NCBI GenBank assembly: GCA_007922195.1 | Contig: ML681990.1 | Coordinates: 38,949,557-39,013,556 of the forward strand | Source: Podocnemis expansa | Taxonomy: Eukaryota; Chordata; Testudines; Podocnemididae | Length of the DNA stretch: 64,000 nucleotides | Reading direction: 5' to 3' | In this document: positions 1-11,599 of the stretch, piece by piece | How the letters are laid out: each line of letters begins with the position of its first letter | Numbering within the stretch: the first letter of the stretch is position 1 | Notes under the pieces: model-generated | Told to the model about the DNA's origin: nothing | The model's database searches: none | The model's input: only the letters and a program-made list of their open reading frames with translations | Translations under genes and position numbers: made by a program

Positions 1-99
1 CATCAGGAAACAGCACATAGAGAAAGGTGAAGTCAAATCACTTGTTATAATGGGGGGAAAACATCCAGTCAGGATTTAATCTTGCTTTCACACAATCTA

Positions 100-350
100 A
101 TCTAAAAGAAATAGCAACTTACTTTCTTTCTTTCCATGTGCTATTTCCCAGTGTTTGAATCTTAACTGCTTTGATTTGCTGTTAGACTGTCACCTGATCC
201 TATGTCCTATATTCCTCTGCATTTATTTCCCACCATTCTGTAAATTCCCCCATCTTCAAACTGTCTGATGAAGTGAGATTTTTCTCCCATGAAAGCTCAT
301 CCAATAAATAAATTTGTTAGTCTTAAATAGTGCCTCTGGACTCCTCCTCT
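100..350. repeat. Dispersed repeat with GATGAAGTGAG and CCATGAAAGCTCAT
   Basis: The core GATGAAGTGAGATTTTTCTC and CATGAAAGCTCATCC, then AATAAATTTGTTAGTCTTAA, recurs at 41160-41250 and, in a foldback arrangement, at 44100-44290 and 45465-45590. This is a widespread family in sauropsid genomes. I do not name its class. Confidence 0.6.
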
Positions 351-374
351 GTTTTACAACAATATCGGGGGGGG

Positions 375-760
375 GTCCTTTGAGAAGGGGAGACACTCTG
401 TTGGTCGGAGATGGGGAGAGACAGGCAGAGTAAGGCTGAAAAGGGCAAGGAGGAGACACTGAGGATTGGTCTGAGAAGAGCAAGGAGAGACACAGATTTG
501 GGTAGAAAAGGGGGAGACATCCAGAGTTGGGCAGAGAAGGGCGGTGGGAGAGAGACACAGATTTGGACAGAGAAGGAGGAGACACATGGGTTTGGGCAGA
601 GAAGGAGCAAGACAGGCAGGGTCGGGCTGAGAATGGGGGAGACATGCAGGGCGGGCAAAGAACAGGGGAGACATGCAGAGCGGGCTGAGAACAGGGGACA
701 TGCTGGGTTGGGCTGTGATGCCCGGTCCAGCTCAGAACAGGGGAGATCAGTAAGGGAACA
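375..760 (+). repeat. Purine-rich minisatellite
   Basis: About a dozen imperfect units of roughly 25-35 bp built on GGGCAGAGAAGGAGGAGACA-like words, almost free of C and T runs on the plus strand. Long open frames on both strands here (for instance 256-861) arise from the repeat and are not genes. Confidence 0.75.
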
Positions 761-859
761 TGGGGAGTTTGGCTTTGGTCCACACATCTGGGAATGCTCC
801 CAGCTGGGTTGTGCCTTCTAGCCAGCCTCCATCCCCATGCTTTCTGTGGCTGGGAGGCC

Positions 860-1074
860 AATTAAGTCGACTTAAGGCAACTTCCCCTCCACATTGCCTT
901 AAGTTGACTTAATAAACTTAATTAACTGTAAAGTCGACTTTATAAGTGGAAGTAGTAAAGTTGACTTTACCTGATGCTAAAGTCAACTTTATTGCCCTGC
1001 AATGTAGACAGGGCTTTGTTTAAGTCGACTTAAGGGCCCTTAAGTCGACATAAACACACAGTGTAGACATACCC
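860..1074. mobile_element. Palindrome-array MITE, truncated copy
   Basis: Contains repeated self-complementary words of the type TTAAGTCGACTTAA (at about 865, 1020 and 1040) and related AAAGTCGACTTTA and AAAGTTGACTTTA forms. The right edge AGTGTAGACATACCC is the inverse of the GGGTATGT(T/C)TACACT edge at 55666. The left edge is missing. Confidence 0.6.
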
Positions 1075-1079
1075 AGTGG

Positions 1080-2670
1080 AATTTCCACTCTGACCTTTGT
1101 AGCCAATCTTTTAGTGACAATGACCTAACATGCTCCTGTAGCACAGAGCTGTGCCACCCTCAGAGCCTGGGCCTGAGGAAGGTCCTGAATGCCCTCCCAG
1201 GTCAGACTGGGGAACTGCAGGACCCAGGCCCCAGAAGCAGTGGGGTGGGGCCTGGCCAGTAAGGGGAAGTAGAAAAGCCCAGGCTGGGACCTCACTTGGG
1301 GCTGAGCTGCCAAAGGGGAAGGACGTGCCTGCCTGGAGGGAGCAAGTCAGAGGAGGCTGAGTCCAGACCTAATGGCCTGACCCTGTCCTCCCCAGTTGGC
1401 CAGCTCTATGGCCCACCTAGCCTCCCTGGACCTAGCAACTAGGAGGGGAACCCTGAGGCTGCAGACTGGGGAGGGTGCGCCAAAGCCCTCCAGACCTGCA
1501 AGAGGCTACCTTTCACAGAGGCTGACCTGGAGCTGGGGGAAGCAGAGGAACCTGAGACTTACAGTCCCTGTGACCTAGAGGAGCTTCCATCAGCTGAGGA
1601 AGAGTCACTGGTGGTGTACGGACCCAGAACCTGGAAGAGCTGTCCCTCACTGATAAGTCAGGTGAATTCCTGGACCTACCAACCCATGGGCATAGAAAGT
1701 TTCGGTGGGATCCTGCAGACTGTCTACCCAGGGGATACCAAGATGTGCTACCCATTGTGGAACCAGGTACCCAAACCCTGAGATGGGAGGAAATAGCTCA
1801 GGGAGAGCAGGTTACTGTGTGACCACTCATGCCAGCACGTTGTGGCAGGAGCCCTGCCGGCCCAATGACTTGTTTTGGAGTCACTGGTAAGGCCCTGGGC
1901 TAGGATGCAGTGGAGCGGGTGGGCCTGCATCCCCCACCTCACCCCCTGTCCTTACCCAATCACCCAGTGTGATTGACCACCGTGTGTGAGCTGCTCAAAA
2001 GCATCTGTGGTGTCCTTGCCCCTTTGGGCCAGCTTCTAACCCCTGCCAGGGCTACAGATTTTGTGAGCACCAACCCTGCTTGCGGCTATAGACTTTGTGC
2101 TTGCCCGCCCCACCTGAGGGCCGGGGCTATAGACTCTGGGCAAGGACCAGAAGTGTTCCCAGAGAGGACCCTCGTGGAAAGGAGATGAGGGGCCTGCTGC
2201 CTGGAGGGGATCTAGAGCAGAGCAATTCCCTCAAAAAAAAAAAACAGGAAGCACCCTCCAGGCAGACCAGTTAACCCATACTTCTACAGCTCCCTTCTGA
2301 GTCCCAAAAGATTCTATTTTTTTGTTTTCTGCTCCCCCTTTCCAGTCATTTTTTATTTACTTTTAACCTTAATTTCCTATTTTGCAGTTATGATACTCAA
2401 AGATACCCATATTTTCATACCTTTAAAACTGTCTCCTGTCTACTCTACTTGTCTTGATCAAACGAATCAATGTGTTAACTTCCTTCAGCTATATATCTCA
2501 CAGGTCCATCCACCCATCCTGGGGCAAGATCAGTACCCTTAAACCCTCTTTTCCTTTCTCCTCCTTGACCCAGACCTTCCATTTGACTCCACTGTCTGTA
2601 ATTTGAACATCAAGTTCCTTTTTTATTCCATCTCTGCTCTTGTTCTTGGAGTCCACATATTTGTAAACCT
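1080..2670. other. GC-rich intergenic or intronic stretch, unclassified
   Basis: The plus strand from 1140 to 2220 is GC-rich with repeated phrases such as GGCTATAGACTTTGTGC and GGGGCTATAGACTCTGGGC (2080-2140). It looks like the decayed 3' part of an unclassified retroelement. No conserved protein domain was recognised. From 2230 on it is plain AT-rich DNA. Confidence 0.35.
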
Positions 2671-2922
2671 GCTGTGACTAATGGGCTTGCTCAGGCACTC
2701 TGGGTTGTGTGCTTCAAGCTTGACAACCAGCTTAAGCACAGCTCTCCTTCCTCCAAACTCCCAGTGCTGCAGTTTCCCAGGGCCTTTTACCCTGCAGCTG
2801 GACTCTTCACCCTGGAGGCCACAGGGCCCATCTGGGTGAGCTAGCCCTGATGGACTGTACCTTCTAGGTGCTCACAACAATGACTACTAGTCAGCTTTCT
2901 CCAGTTCTGCTTTGGTTTACTT

Positions 2923-3959
2923 CAGTGGTTCCCAACCTTTCCCTCTATGTCAGGAATGTCAAATTTGAGCCTGTGAGCCAGATCCACCCCTCAGAGCTGC
3001 TGCCGGGGTGTGCCTGGAAGCTGTATGCAGAAGCAAACTCCAAAGATATGCTCTCAGCACAGCTGGGCATGCTTCTGATTCAATCACATGATCTGAGTCA
3101 CACAGCACAGGAGAACAAAGGAAGCACTCCAACCAATCCCAGTTCAGCTCTGCTGTGGTCTTCCAACCAATCAGTCACAGCAGGCTAGGCTGGGTCTGGA
3201 GAGCCACAGCCCCCCATCCCAACTGTTCACTGTCAGTATGCTGATTTGATTGACAGCACCTTGTAAGAATCACAAATAAGAAAGGAAAAAGTGGCTGGGA
3301 CCCACGTAGGAACAAGCCAATCAAAGGCTAGTTAGGACTGAGTCAACCAAAGGCCAGCATTCTAAATGAATGACAGTGTGTGGCCTGGGAAGGGGAGAGG
3401 CAGGAGCCCAGTCTGCCTGTGACAGACTGATTTTTTTTTTTGCCTGCTACCAAGAGGTAGAGAATAGGAAGTAGGGTGTGTCTGGGAGCCAGTGTGGGGA
3501 AGGAGAACACACAGTGCAGGGGAAAGGGAAAGTGTCAGAGAGCCTGGGAGGTTTAGGAGGGCAGGGGGGCCCATGCCACTCTGAACACTGAGGAGGAAAG
3601 GGATGGGGAACCCATGCAGCCACATGGCCCATGACAGGTGTCCTGCCTTTCAGTGTGCCACCCCCCCGTAATGAATGAGTTTGACACCCTTGCTTTATGT
3701 GGACCACTACATCATCATCAAAAGCTTTTGTGACCCACCATGTAAACAACCCACTTTAAACATTTTTAACACTGTCTATGGCTAACAAACTTGTATATCA
3801 AGAGGTATGAAAAATGCAGTTATTTCTAATAATTAGTTATGTTCAGGCACAAACATATCACACTCATCATGGTACCTTTACCTGCAGTAATTATCGTCTC
3901 CCCCACACACCCATGGGCCACCTCCAGTACTCACACAGACCACAGGTTGGGAACTACTC
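2923..3959. mobile_element. hAT element inside the solo LTR
   Basis: Begins CAGTGGTTCCCAACCT and ends AGGTTGGGAACTACT, an inverted terminal pair typical of non-autonomous hAT elements. The flanking LTR sequence is similar on both sides (CTTTGGTTTACT and CTTTGCTTTACT). It contains another hAT at 2951-3692, close to its left end. Confidence 0.75.
2951..3692. mobile_element. hAT element nested in the hAT at 2923
   Basis: Begins CAGGAATGTCAAATTTG and ends GAGTTTGACACCCTTG. Near-perfect 8-bp duplications CTCTATGT (2943-2950) and CTTTATGT (3693-3700) flank it. Non-coding; the short frames inside match nothing I recognise. Confidence 0.78.
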
Positions 3960-4221
3960 CTTTGCTTTACTCAACATAATCCTCCAGTCCTCCAACCACC
4001 ACACCCAACACTCACTGCCCACAACAGAGGCCTTTTTATCTGCTGTGGCTAATCACCCCAATTGGTCTCAGCTTCTCTAACTGGCTGCAGGTGCTCTTCC
4101 TGGTCTCAGGTGCTCTCTTGGTGTCACCCTGAAAAAAGGGATTTACTAAGCCTGGGGCTAATATATCTATCTATCTCCCAGCACCCTCTCATAGCTCCTA
4201 GGCTTGACTCCATCACACTGC

Positions 4222-5127
4222 CTATTGCCAGCTTCACAATATTATCCCTGAACACCACTGGCTTGACGCCCTTGTCTGTCTAAATCAGACCTGTGCTTTC
4301 ATTTCTACTCACTTTAACTACAGCAACTTCCTTTGCTTCTTCAAGTTCTAATTCTCCAGACTTGAGCCCATATAGAATGTTTCTGCCTGTCTTCTCCCCA
4401 GTATAAAGAAAGCATCAGACTCTTCACCTCCGAATAGCCTCATTAGTACCTTTCATTTTACGCTCAGATCAAAATTGCTTTTCTTCTTTCAAAACACTCC
4501 ATTTCTTTGCTCCAGCAGCCTATCTACCAAAATTTTTGCCCTGTATTTCCCTGCTCACATACTGCTCATCTATTCCACTGTTACTTCATGATCTTTCATA
4601 ACTGCTGCTGGTGAGACTTCTCTGCAATACCTGTATTCTGAAATGATCTTTACCATCACTCTTTTTCTACTCCTCTTATTTTTTTTTATACTTGCTAATG
4701 TATCATAAGCACAGTGCTAATTCTCTAAGTTACTTTAAAAAATAATTCTTAATTTCATGTGAGTGGAAATCATCAGTGAAGAGATTTGAAGGAGGAAAAT
4801 TATACTCTGCAGAGAAACCAAGAACATTCCTAGAGTAAGAGATAGCAAAAGAAAACTTACTGAGGCACTTGTGAAAGAAAATAACTAAGGGAATTTAAGG
4901 GAACATAAATTGGCAAATTATGTCCCTCCTTGGGAAGCAATGGAAAACAAAAATCACAAGTACAGACAAAGACGCTATACAAAATAAAGTTAAATCCAAA
5001 GATTGACAGTTATCAATTTTTATATGTGAATTATATCTATTCTTTGCCACTGTCTCATACATGCTTCCAATTAAGTAGTTGTCCCTATTGGTATTGTAAC
5101 TGTATAGCAGAAAATATATACAGTAAG
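4222..5127. other. Non-coding stretch
   Basis: T-rich DNA with no recognised gene, long repeat or RNA. Small open frames here show no conserved motif. Confidence 0.5.
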
Positions 5128-5985
5128 AAATGGTTACTTACTGTAAAAATGTGGTGGTTCAAGATATGATGCAGAGATGTATTCCACTTAGATGTGTGAA
5201 GCTGCAGAAACTTTCCAAGCAGTACCATGGAGATAGGTGGCACTTGCGCTTCATGTCCATAGCCCTCTCCTGGCTACATGAGGTGACACCAATACAACCC
5301 TTTCCCTCTTATCCTCTTTAACAAACACCCAGAATTAAGACTGCAGGTCAGAGAGGACAGACAGTAGGTCATGGAGAACACATCTGCACAACATCCCAAA
5401 GAACCACAGATACAGCAAGTAAATGCTGCTGGTGGTTCATTTTCTTCTACTAAATGCAGCAATGTATTCTCTGAGATGCCTCTCAAGCAATGTCTGCCCC
5501 CACCTCTCCATGGCTCAAAGTCTACCTAAACAAGTACTGTAGGAACATACTACTAAAGCTTGCCTCCACCATAAAAGGTAAGTTTTCTGTAAAGTGGTTT
5601 GTGAACGCACACATCAATGACCACAAAGCAGCCCTGCAAATGTCCAGTACTAAAATATCACTCAGGAATATGATGGATGTTGCTTGCACATTAATAAAAT
5701 GAATTCACACACACTTAGGGGATATAACCAAAGCTGTCTCACATGCAGTCTTGATGCATGATGTTATCCATTTGGAGAATATCTATGAAAAGACCACCTG
5801 ACTCTTTATGCAATCTGCTTGCTACACAAATGAGGTCAAGCATAAACTGGTTTAGTCCTGTCCAGATAAAAAGCTAGACATTGCCTGCAAGCGCCCCTTG
5901 CCTACAGTCTCTGGAATAGCAGTCCAACCCCTTGGAGTATGTGACAATTGGGATCTGGTACTACCCTCCTGGCTCTATATGGTCA
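5128..5985 (-). mobile_element. DIRS fragment E (3' end and part of recombinase)
   Basis: Starts with TGGTTACTTACTG and GGTTCAAGATATG, the decayed left-end pattern of DIRS elements (GGTTACTTACC and CTTCGAGATGG in D). The stretch around 5605-5700 reads GACCACAAAGCAGCCCTGCA, matching GACCACGTAGCAGCCCTGCA of D's recombinase region. A further match to recombinase coding DNA runs to about 5900. No RT or gag is left. This is the oldest-looking DIRS copy in the chain. Confidence 0.6.
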
Positions 5986-6342
5986 AGGGAGTTCTTGTAG
6001 CAATGTGTCATATTTTATACAGGCTCATCTAACAACAGGAACTGTTGAGTTTTGCTTGCCTTGTACTAGACTCTTTGACTCTGGTCAACCCAATTCCTGT
6101 GGTGCACCTCTACCACATTAGGAAGAAGAAAAAAAAGAAATCCGGGGTGATGTGTCCAGTGAGCTGAGGAACACATCTGTGGCAGCTGATATAGAGTTCA
6201 AAGCCTGCAGAATGTCCTTGTCCAAGAAACTGAACATGAATATGGAGGACAGGAGGACAGAGTGGGAACAGGAGCATGAAATGCAACAGGAGATTTTCTG
6301 TATTGTGAGGAATGAGTCCGACATGCTGGTAGAGCTCCAGAA
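5985..6342 (+). pseudogene. Harbinger-associated Myb-like ORF fragment
   Basis: The plus frame from about 6115 reads a Lys/Glu-rich run and then DVSSELRNTSVAADIEFKAC, RTEWEQEHEMQQEIF and RNESDMLVELQKL. This resembles the C-terminal helical part of the Myb/SANT-like second protein of vertebrate Harbinger elements (a charged E/Q/R/W stretch followed by a D-M-L-VELQ motif). It ends where DIRS element A begins. The assignment is by remembered pattern only. Confidence 0.5.
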
Positions 6343-6349
6343 GTTGTTG

Positions 6350-6655
6350 TTGCTCACGTGTAATTCAGATGTAGGTGTATGCATGCCTCCATGCATGGAT
6401 ACCGGACTCCCTTTCCCTTTAGCAGTACCAATAGGGCCAGCTTCAGTGCCCTGTGGAGTCCTGAGCCCATAGCATGGTATATCAGGTGCTGCCAGCCCTT
6501 CGTCTACCAGTTCCTTCTTTCTGCTAACTTTGAAAGCGGGGATGGTGGCCAAGTTTGGAATGGACATGAGCATGCATCTCAAAGAATGAATCAGAGGTAA
6601 GCAATCGTTTTTTTTCTTTTTTGAGTGCTGCTCACGTCCATTCAGATACAGTTGA
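6350..6655 (+). repeat. DIRS A left terminal repeat and internal complementary region
   Basis: The stretch 6355-6530 is the inverted counterpart of 11140-11324. The stretch 6555-6655 holds a TTTTTTTTCTTTTTTGAGTG centre flanked by GGTAAGCAATC and TGCTGCTCACGTCCATTCAG. This parallels the GGTAAGCAACC and TGCTGCTCCTGG layout of element B. Confidence 0.75.
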
Positions 6656-6746
6656 ATACTAAGCTGTGCCTTGAATAGTGAGCGGAGTAACCATTGAGCC
6701 CACTGCAACACTGTTCTGAAGGCCGCATTATCTTGGGCATGCTGAA

Positions 6747-7864
6747 CTATAGTGTAATGTGAAGTGAAGATATGAACTGATGAACAGGTAAGCAGATCTG
6801 CATGTCAGCAATGGGAACATGGGCCAGGAATGCTGTAGATGTAACCTGTGCCCTGGGCAAGTGGGCCATCACGACATCCAGAAGTGGCATCTTTACAAGG
6901 TCATAGAAGTGTCGAATGCATACGGAGATCCAAGAAATGCATTGTGTGAAGACTGGTAACCCCTTCATCCTGTCTGCCACTCCCATAAGGAGCTGTATCG
7001 ATTCACAGAATAGACATGCACACTCAATGTAAAAGGCTAACGCCCAGTGCATGTCCAACATGTGTAGATGCTGCTTCTCATCAGACCAGTGTGGCCTTGG
7101 ACAGAAAATGGGAATGATTATAGAAAATATCCTGATTATAGTGGTAGGGTGTAACCACCTTTGGAAGAAAGGCCAGATGAGACCTCAGCTGGACACTGTC
7201 TTTAAAGAACACCATATAGGATGGCTCCCAAGTAAGTGCATCCAATTTAGAAAACCCTCCTGACTGAGGTGATGGCCACTAGGAAAGCCACCTTTCAGGA
7301 AAGAACCAGGAGGGGGCAGGATGCCATTGGCTCAAAAGGGGGACCCAATATTTATTGTAGAACCAAGTTGAGGTTCTGAGGAGTCACTGAGTGAATTTAG
7401 GGGTACAGTCATGAATTTAGGGCTAGTCTCTCAATTCCCTTTAGGAAGTGGACTGACAGGGGATGGGAGAAAACCATCTGACCTTGAAGTGACTGGTGAA
7501 AAGCAGAGATGGCTGCTAGGTGTACCTTCAAAGAGACTGAGATGAGGCCCTGCTGCTTCAAATGAAGTAAATTATCCGCTATTGCCTGGATGGGTGTGTT
7601 TACTGGTGGAATACCTCTGGACTGGGGCCATGAGGAGAAGCAGGTCCACTTGGCCTTGTAAGAAATCTGGGTTGACTGCTTCCTGCTCCCTGGTAGGACC
7701 TTCCAAACCTGAGCTGAGTAGGATTGTTCCTCCTCATTCAGCCACAGAGCCTCCAGGCTGTGAGATGAAGGGAGGCCAAGTCTGGGTATAGCAGAGGCCC
7801 AAAGTCTGTGAGAGCAGGCCTGGGAGAGAAGGGAGCTCCAATGGGGGAGTGACTGACAAGTCAA
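6747..7864 (-). pseudogene. DIRS A tyrosine recombinase relic
   Basis: The N-terminal part 7864-7409 has SRKQSTQISYKAKWTCFSSW and ISVSLKVHLAAISAFHQSLQ, matching the core-binding domain of B. The C-terminal part 7061-6747 has LDMHWALAFYIECACLFCES and VVMAHLPRAQVTSTAFLAHV, in which HLPR fits the HxxR box. The region around the catalytic Tyr is shifted out of frame. The enzyme is inactive in this copy. Confidence 0.72.
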
Positions 7865-8415
7865 GGATCATTGTGTACCACGACTGGCAAGTCTATACCT
7901 GGGCAATCAGAATAATGTTCGCCCTCTCCCTCCTGATTTTTCATAGCAACCCGGAGCAACAGCAGGACTGGCAGGAAGGCGTACATCAGGACTCCTGATC
8001 AAGAGATAAAAAAGGTGTCTGACAGTGCCCCTGCCTCCATGCCCCTGAGGGAACAGAACTGTAAACACTTCCCTTTCCAGTGGAAGGCAAAAAGGTCTAC
8101 TTGGGTATATCCTCACCACTGGAAAACCATATTAGCCACATCCTGGTATAGAGACCAGTTGTGGAGAGGTAAGAATTACCTGTTGAGGGGACCTGCCTCT
8201 TTGTTTCACACTCCAGAAAGGTGGGAAGCAATGAGGTGAAAATCGCTTTCCATGCCTAGATCCCACAAGCGAATGGCCTCTTTGCACAATATCAAGGATT
8301 GTGCCCCCCCTCCCCCGTTTGTTTATTTATAAGTACATGGTCCAGATGTTGTCCATAAGGACATGTACTACTTGGCCTGAGATGAGATGGAGAAATGCCC
8401 TGTACGCCAGTCATA

Positions 8416-8661
8416 TCATATCACACAGAGTTCCCTGACATTGATATGGAGACTATTGTTGCTTACTGACCAAAGGGCATAGGTCTTGACTCCTGTACTG
8501 AGACTGGTGCCCCATCCTAGATCTGAGGTATCTGAGATTAGTATTATGGATGGCACGTGTTCCTGAAAGGGAACTCCTTCCAGGACTATAAGTGGGTCTT
8601 TCCACCAATACTGTTTCATTATGACTCTGGGGGAACTGTGACTATGCTGTCCAGGGGACAT
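8416..8661 (-). pseudogene. DIRS A RNase H relic
   Basis: The segment IILISDTSDLGWGTSLSTGV followed by LHINVRELCVI matches the first two catalytic blocks of the DIRS RNase H (SDAS-WGAHL and NVKELRA). The rest toward 7900 is broken by stops. Confidence 0.65.
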
Positions 8662-8953
8662 CTAGTGGGAACACATACTGTTGCCAGTCCGAGTTTCAGT
8701 TGGGCTAGTCGCACCACGTATGTGCACACGGCCATGTGCCCGAGAAGGCTGAGGCACTGCCTGACTGTGGTGACTGGGCAGCAGTGAAACTGTTCTATGA
8801 TGTCTCACATGGTACTGAAACACTCTCTGAGAAGGGAAACGCTGGCATCTATTGAGTCTATAGTGGCCACAATAAAGTCCATGAGTTGGAAAGGGATTAA
8901 CTTTGATTTCTTTTGGTCCACCAGCAGGCCCAGTCTGCAGCAAGTGGCAAGGA

Positions 8954-9330
8954 CTAGCGATAGACGAACTGGTCATAAGAATGCCTCTTTATCAACCAGT
9001 CATCCAGGTAAGGGAAGATGAGCACCCCTGGCCTGCACAAGTGTACTGCCACTACTGCCATACATTTGGTAAAAACTCCATGGGCTGAGGACAGACCAAA
9101 AGTAAGGGCTATAAACTGGTAGTGATGCCTGCCACCACAAACCAAAGGTAATGTCTGCAGGACGGAAGAATAGCAATATGGAAAAGTGTGTCTTTCAAAT
9201 TGAGGGCAGGAAACCAGTCTGCAGGATAGGAACTATGGATGTCAAGGAGAACACCCGAAACCTGAGTCTCCTTATGTATTTGCTGAGGCCTTGGAGGACT
9301 AAGATTGGTCTTCAAGTTCCATTGGCCTTC
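8954..9330 (-). pseudogene. DIRS A reverse transcriptase relic
   Basis: Two frames give ADWFPALNLKDTLFHIAILP and then FIALTFGLSSAHGVFTKCMA and LIFPYLDDWLIKRHSYD. The YLDD box is intact although the gene is broken. It is the only part of A where long conserved RT blocks remain. Confidence 0.75.
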
Positions 9331-11136
9331 GGAACAAGGAAGTATTGGGAGTAAACACCTACCCCTTGTTCCCTCACTGGGACATCTACTATTGTGCCGA
9401 GTTATAGAAGGGATTGTATCTCCCTGAGCATCACTTGTTTGTGAGATAGGTCCCTGAAAAGGGACAGTTGGGGAGGAGTGGTGAGGTGGAAGAGAAAAGT
9501 GGATGGAGTATCCCTAGGTAATAGTACTCAAGACCCATCTGTCCATGATGATATGGGTCCCCTCCTTCAGGAAGGTGGCCAAATGATTCAAGCAGGGTCA
9601 GGTGGGATCCTGGCTGAAAACTGGAAGTTCTCCCTCAAGGGTACTCTCAAAAGGAGTGGTGATGATTGGTAGAACGCTGCGAAAGTGCCTGCTGCTGGCC
9701 CAAATTCAAACCAGAAGTGGGCCGATCCTGTTCGATGTTCTGCTTCTATCTCTAGACGTGTAAGGGGTGTATCACTGGGGCTGTGGCCTTAACTGGGACT
9801 GCGATGTTGATAGAGGATGGTGAAAGGGGCGTCTTGTTGGCTGCAGCATGTAGAGGCCTAGGGACTGTCATGTGGCCCTAGAATCCTTCACACCATGGGG
9901 TTTATTATCTGTTTGGTCTTAATACACAGTGAGGCCATCAAATGGCAGATCCTGGATGGCATGTTGTACCTCCTGGGCATGGCCAGACACCTGCAGCTAT
10001 GAGCAATGGCACATGGACACCACTGAAGCCATTGCCCATCCTGCCAAGCCAGCGGAGCCGTACGCTGTTTGCAAGGCCAACAGGGCCACTGTCAGGCCTT
10101 GTTCAAGTATAGTCTTGAAGTCCATGGCTTGATTCTGTGGAAGAGCGTCCTTAAAGCGGCTCAATCAGTTCCATGGGTTATAATTATACCTGCCCTACAA
10201 TATTTGGTGGTCAGAGATGCAGAGTTGGAAACTCACCATTGAACAAATTTTTTTCCCAAAAAGATTTTGCTGTCCTGGTTTTTGGGAGTAAACTCTGGTT
10301 GCCCTTGTATGTCCCTCTGGTTGGAAGCATCAATCACCCAAGGTGGGGTGGTTGAAAAAGGTATTCAAACTTCATTGCTGGGACATAATACCTTTTCTCG
10401 GTGGTCTTGGAAATCAGGGGGTGAGGACAGAGGAGGGAGTTTACCAAAGGGTCTTGGCAATCTTCAAGACACCTTCCTGGACAGTTAAGGCCACCTTGGG
10501 AGGGCGCAGCTGCTGTCAAAACATAAAAAAAGCTCTTCTGCTGTCCCCTTTAGCTCCTCTGGCTCTAAGCTGAGGTTGGCAACTACCCACCAAAGCAAGT
10601 CCTGCTATGCTTTAAAATCATCCAATAAACCTGGAGATCCTTGGCCTACTGCCTTGTCAGGGGAGGGGACTGATGGGGTGCCTGGAGTAATGATGCATCC
10701 TCAGAGTCACAGGGTGGTCCTTGTGAAGTACTCTCCATTGGGTCAGAACCCTCTGAGACTGAGGGATGGTCCCTAATATGGAGGATGGAGGTGCTGTGTC
10801 TTGATGGATAGTAGGGACTTGGGACCTTGACCTGTTTGGAAAGTCCATAGACCCCAATATGGCCACTGGAAGGACCACTGTCCAGGGGGCCATGCCAGGG
10901 CAGGTGTGACAATAGCATCTGTGCCATCCACATGCCTGGAGTAATGCTCAGTCTCCAGGGAAGATTCCTTGTGGGAAAACCTGCGGTCTCTCTGGAGTCA
11001 GTGCCGGGCTCTGTGTCCCCATGTAGAACAATGGGCCACAGCACTTGTTGAAGATGAGCTGCATCAGTGCAGAGTATGGTGCTGACTCCTGTAATTAATT
11101 ATTGCTCACCGGAGCATGAGAGAGTTCCAGTAGCCA

Positions 11137-11324
11137 TCACAGGCAGAAAGAAGGAACTGGTTGATGCACGGCCAGCAGCGTCTGACATACCACACAATGG
11201 GCACAGGACTCCAGGGGGTGCCGAAACCGGCTCTATGGGTACTGCTAAGGGGCAAAAGATTCTAGTAGCTGTGCACGTAGGCATGCACACACCTATATCT
11301 GAAAGGACACGGGCAGTACTCGAA
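11137..11324 (-). repeat. DIRS A right inverted terminal repeat (5' end)
   Basis: Inverted partner of 6355-6530. The outer edge reads GGGCAGTACTCGAA, comparable to GAGCAGCACTCGAAG in B and D. Confidence 0.75.
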
Positions 11325-11599
11325 CAACTGGTGTCTCTGTGTGTGCTCCACATCAGATGTTAGTGTGTCCCCGTGCCATGGATCGGAGATCTTTTAGCAG
11401 TCATCCTCATGGTTGCGCATGTACAGAATGTTGGCTTGCAACAGCCCTAGTGAGCTGCAGCACCCCCACCCATTAGTTCCTTTTCTACCACAGAGAATCC
11501 ATATGCAAAACTCCAAAGTATAGGGGAAGAAAGGTGGGTAATGGAGCTCACACGGGGACACACATCTTGAAGAAGAGGTTGCTCACCTGTAACCGGTGT

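Larger units (their letters stand above)
2673..4217 (-). mobile_element. Solo LTR (copy 1) interrupted by nested hAT elements
   Basis: A TG...CA element flanked by perfect 4-bp repeats CTGC (2669-2672 and 4218-4221). It matches the solo LTR at 57817-58356 along its length, apart from the insert at 2923-3959. On the minus strand a GATAAAAAGG box near 4035 could be the TATA element. No internal genes remain. It is an LTR retrotransposon or endogenous retrovirus relic. Confidence 0.8.
6340..11324 (-). mobile_element. DIRS-type retrotransposon A, decayed but with both ends
   Basis: A 5-kb decayed DIRS copy. The left repeat (6355-6530) and right repeat (11140-11324) are inverted copies, sharing GCATGCCT near the edge and CAGTTCCTTCTTTCTGC on the inside. 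An internal complementary region lies at 6555-6655. From right to left it contains gag remains (11040-9700), RT (9315-8954), RNase H (8661-8416) and recombinase (7864-6747). Its right edge touches element C at a CTCGAA motif. The left edge cuts into a Harbinger ORF fragment. Confidence 0.8.

Noticed and set aside
256..861. Long open frames on both strands near the window start (up to 201 codons)
   Set aside because: They lie in a purine-rich tandem repeat and have low-complexity Pro/Ser/Cys or Gly/Arg/Glu content, with no conserved domain.
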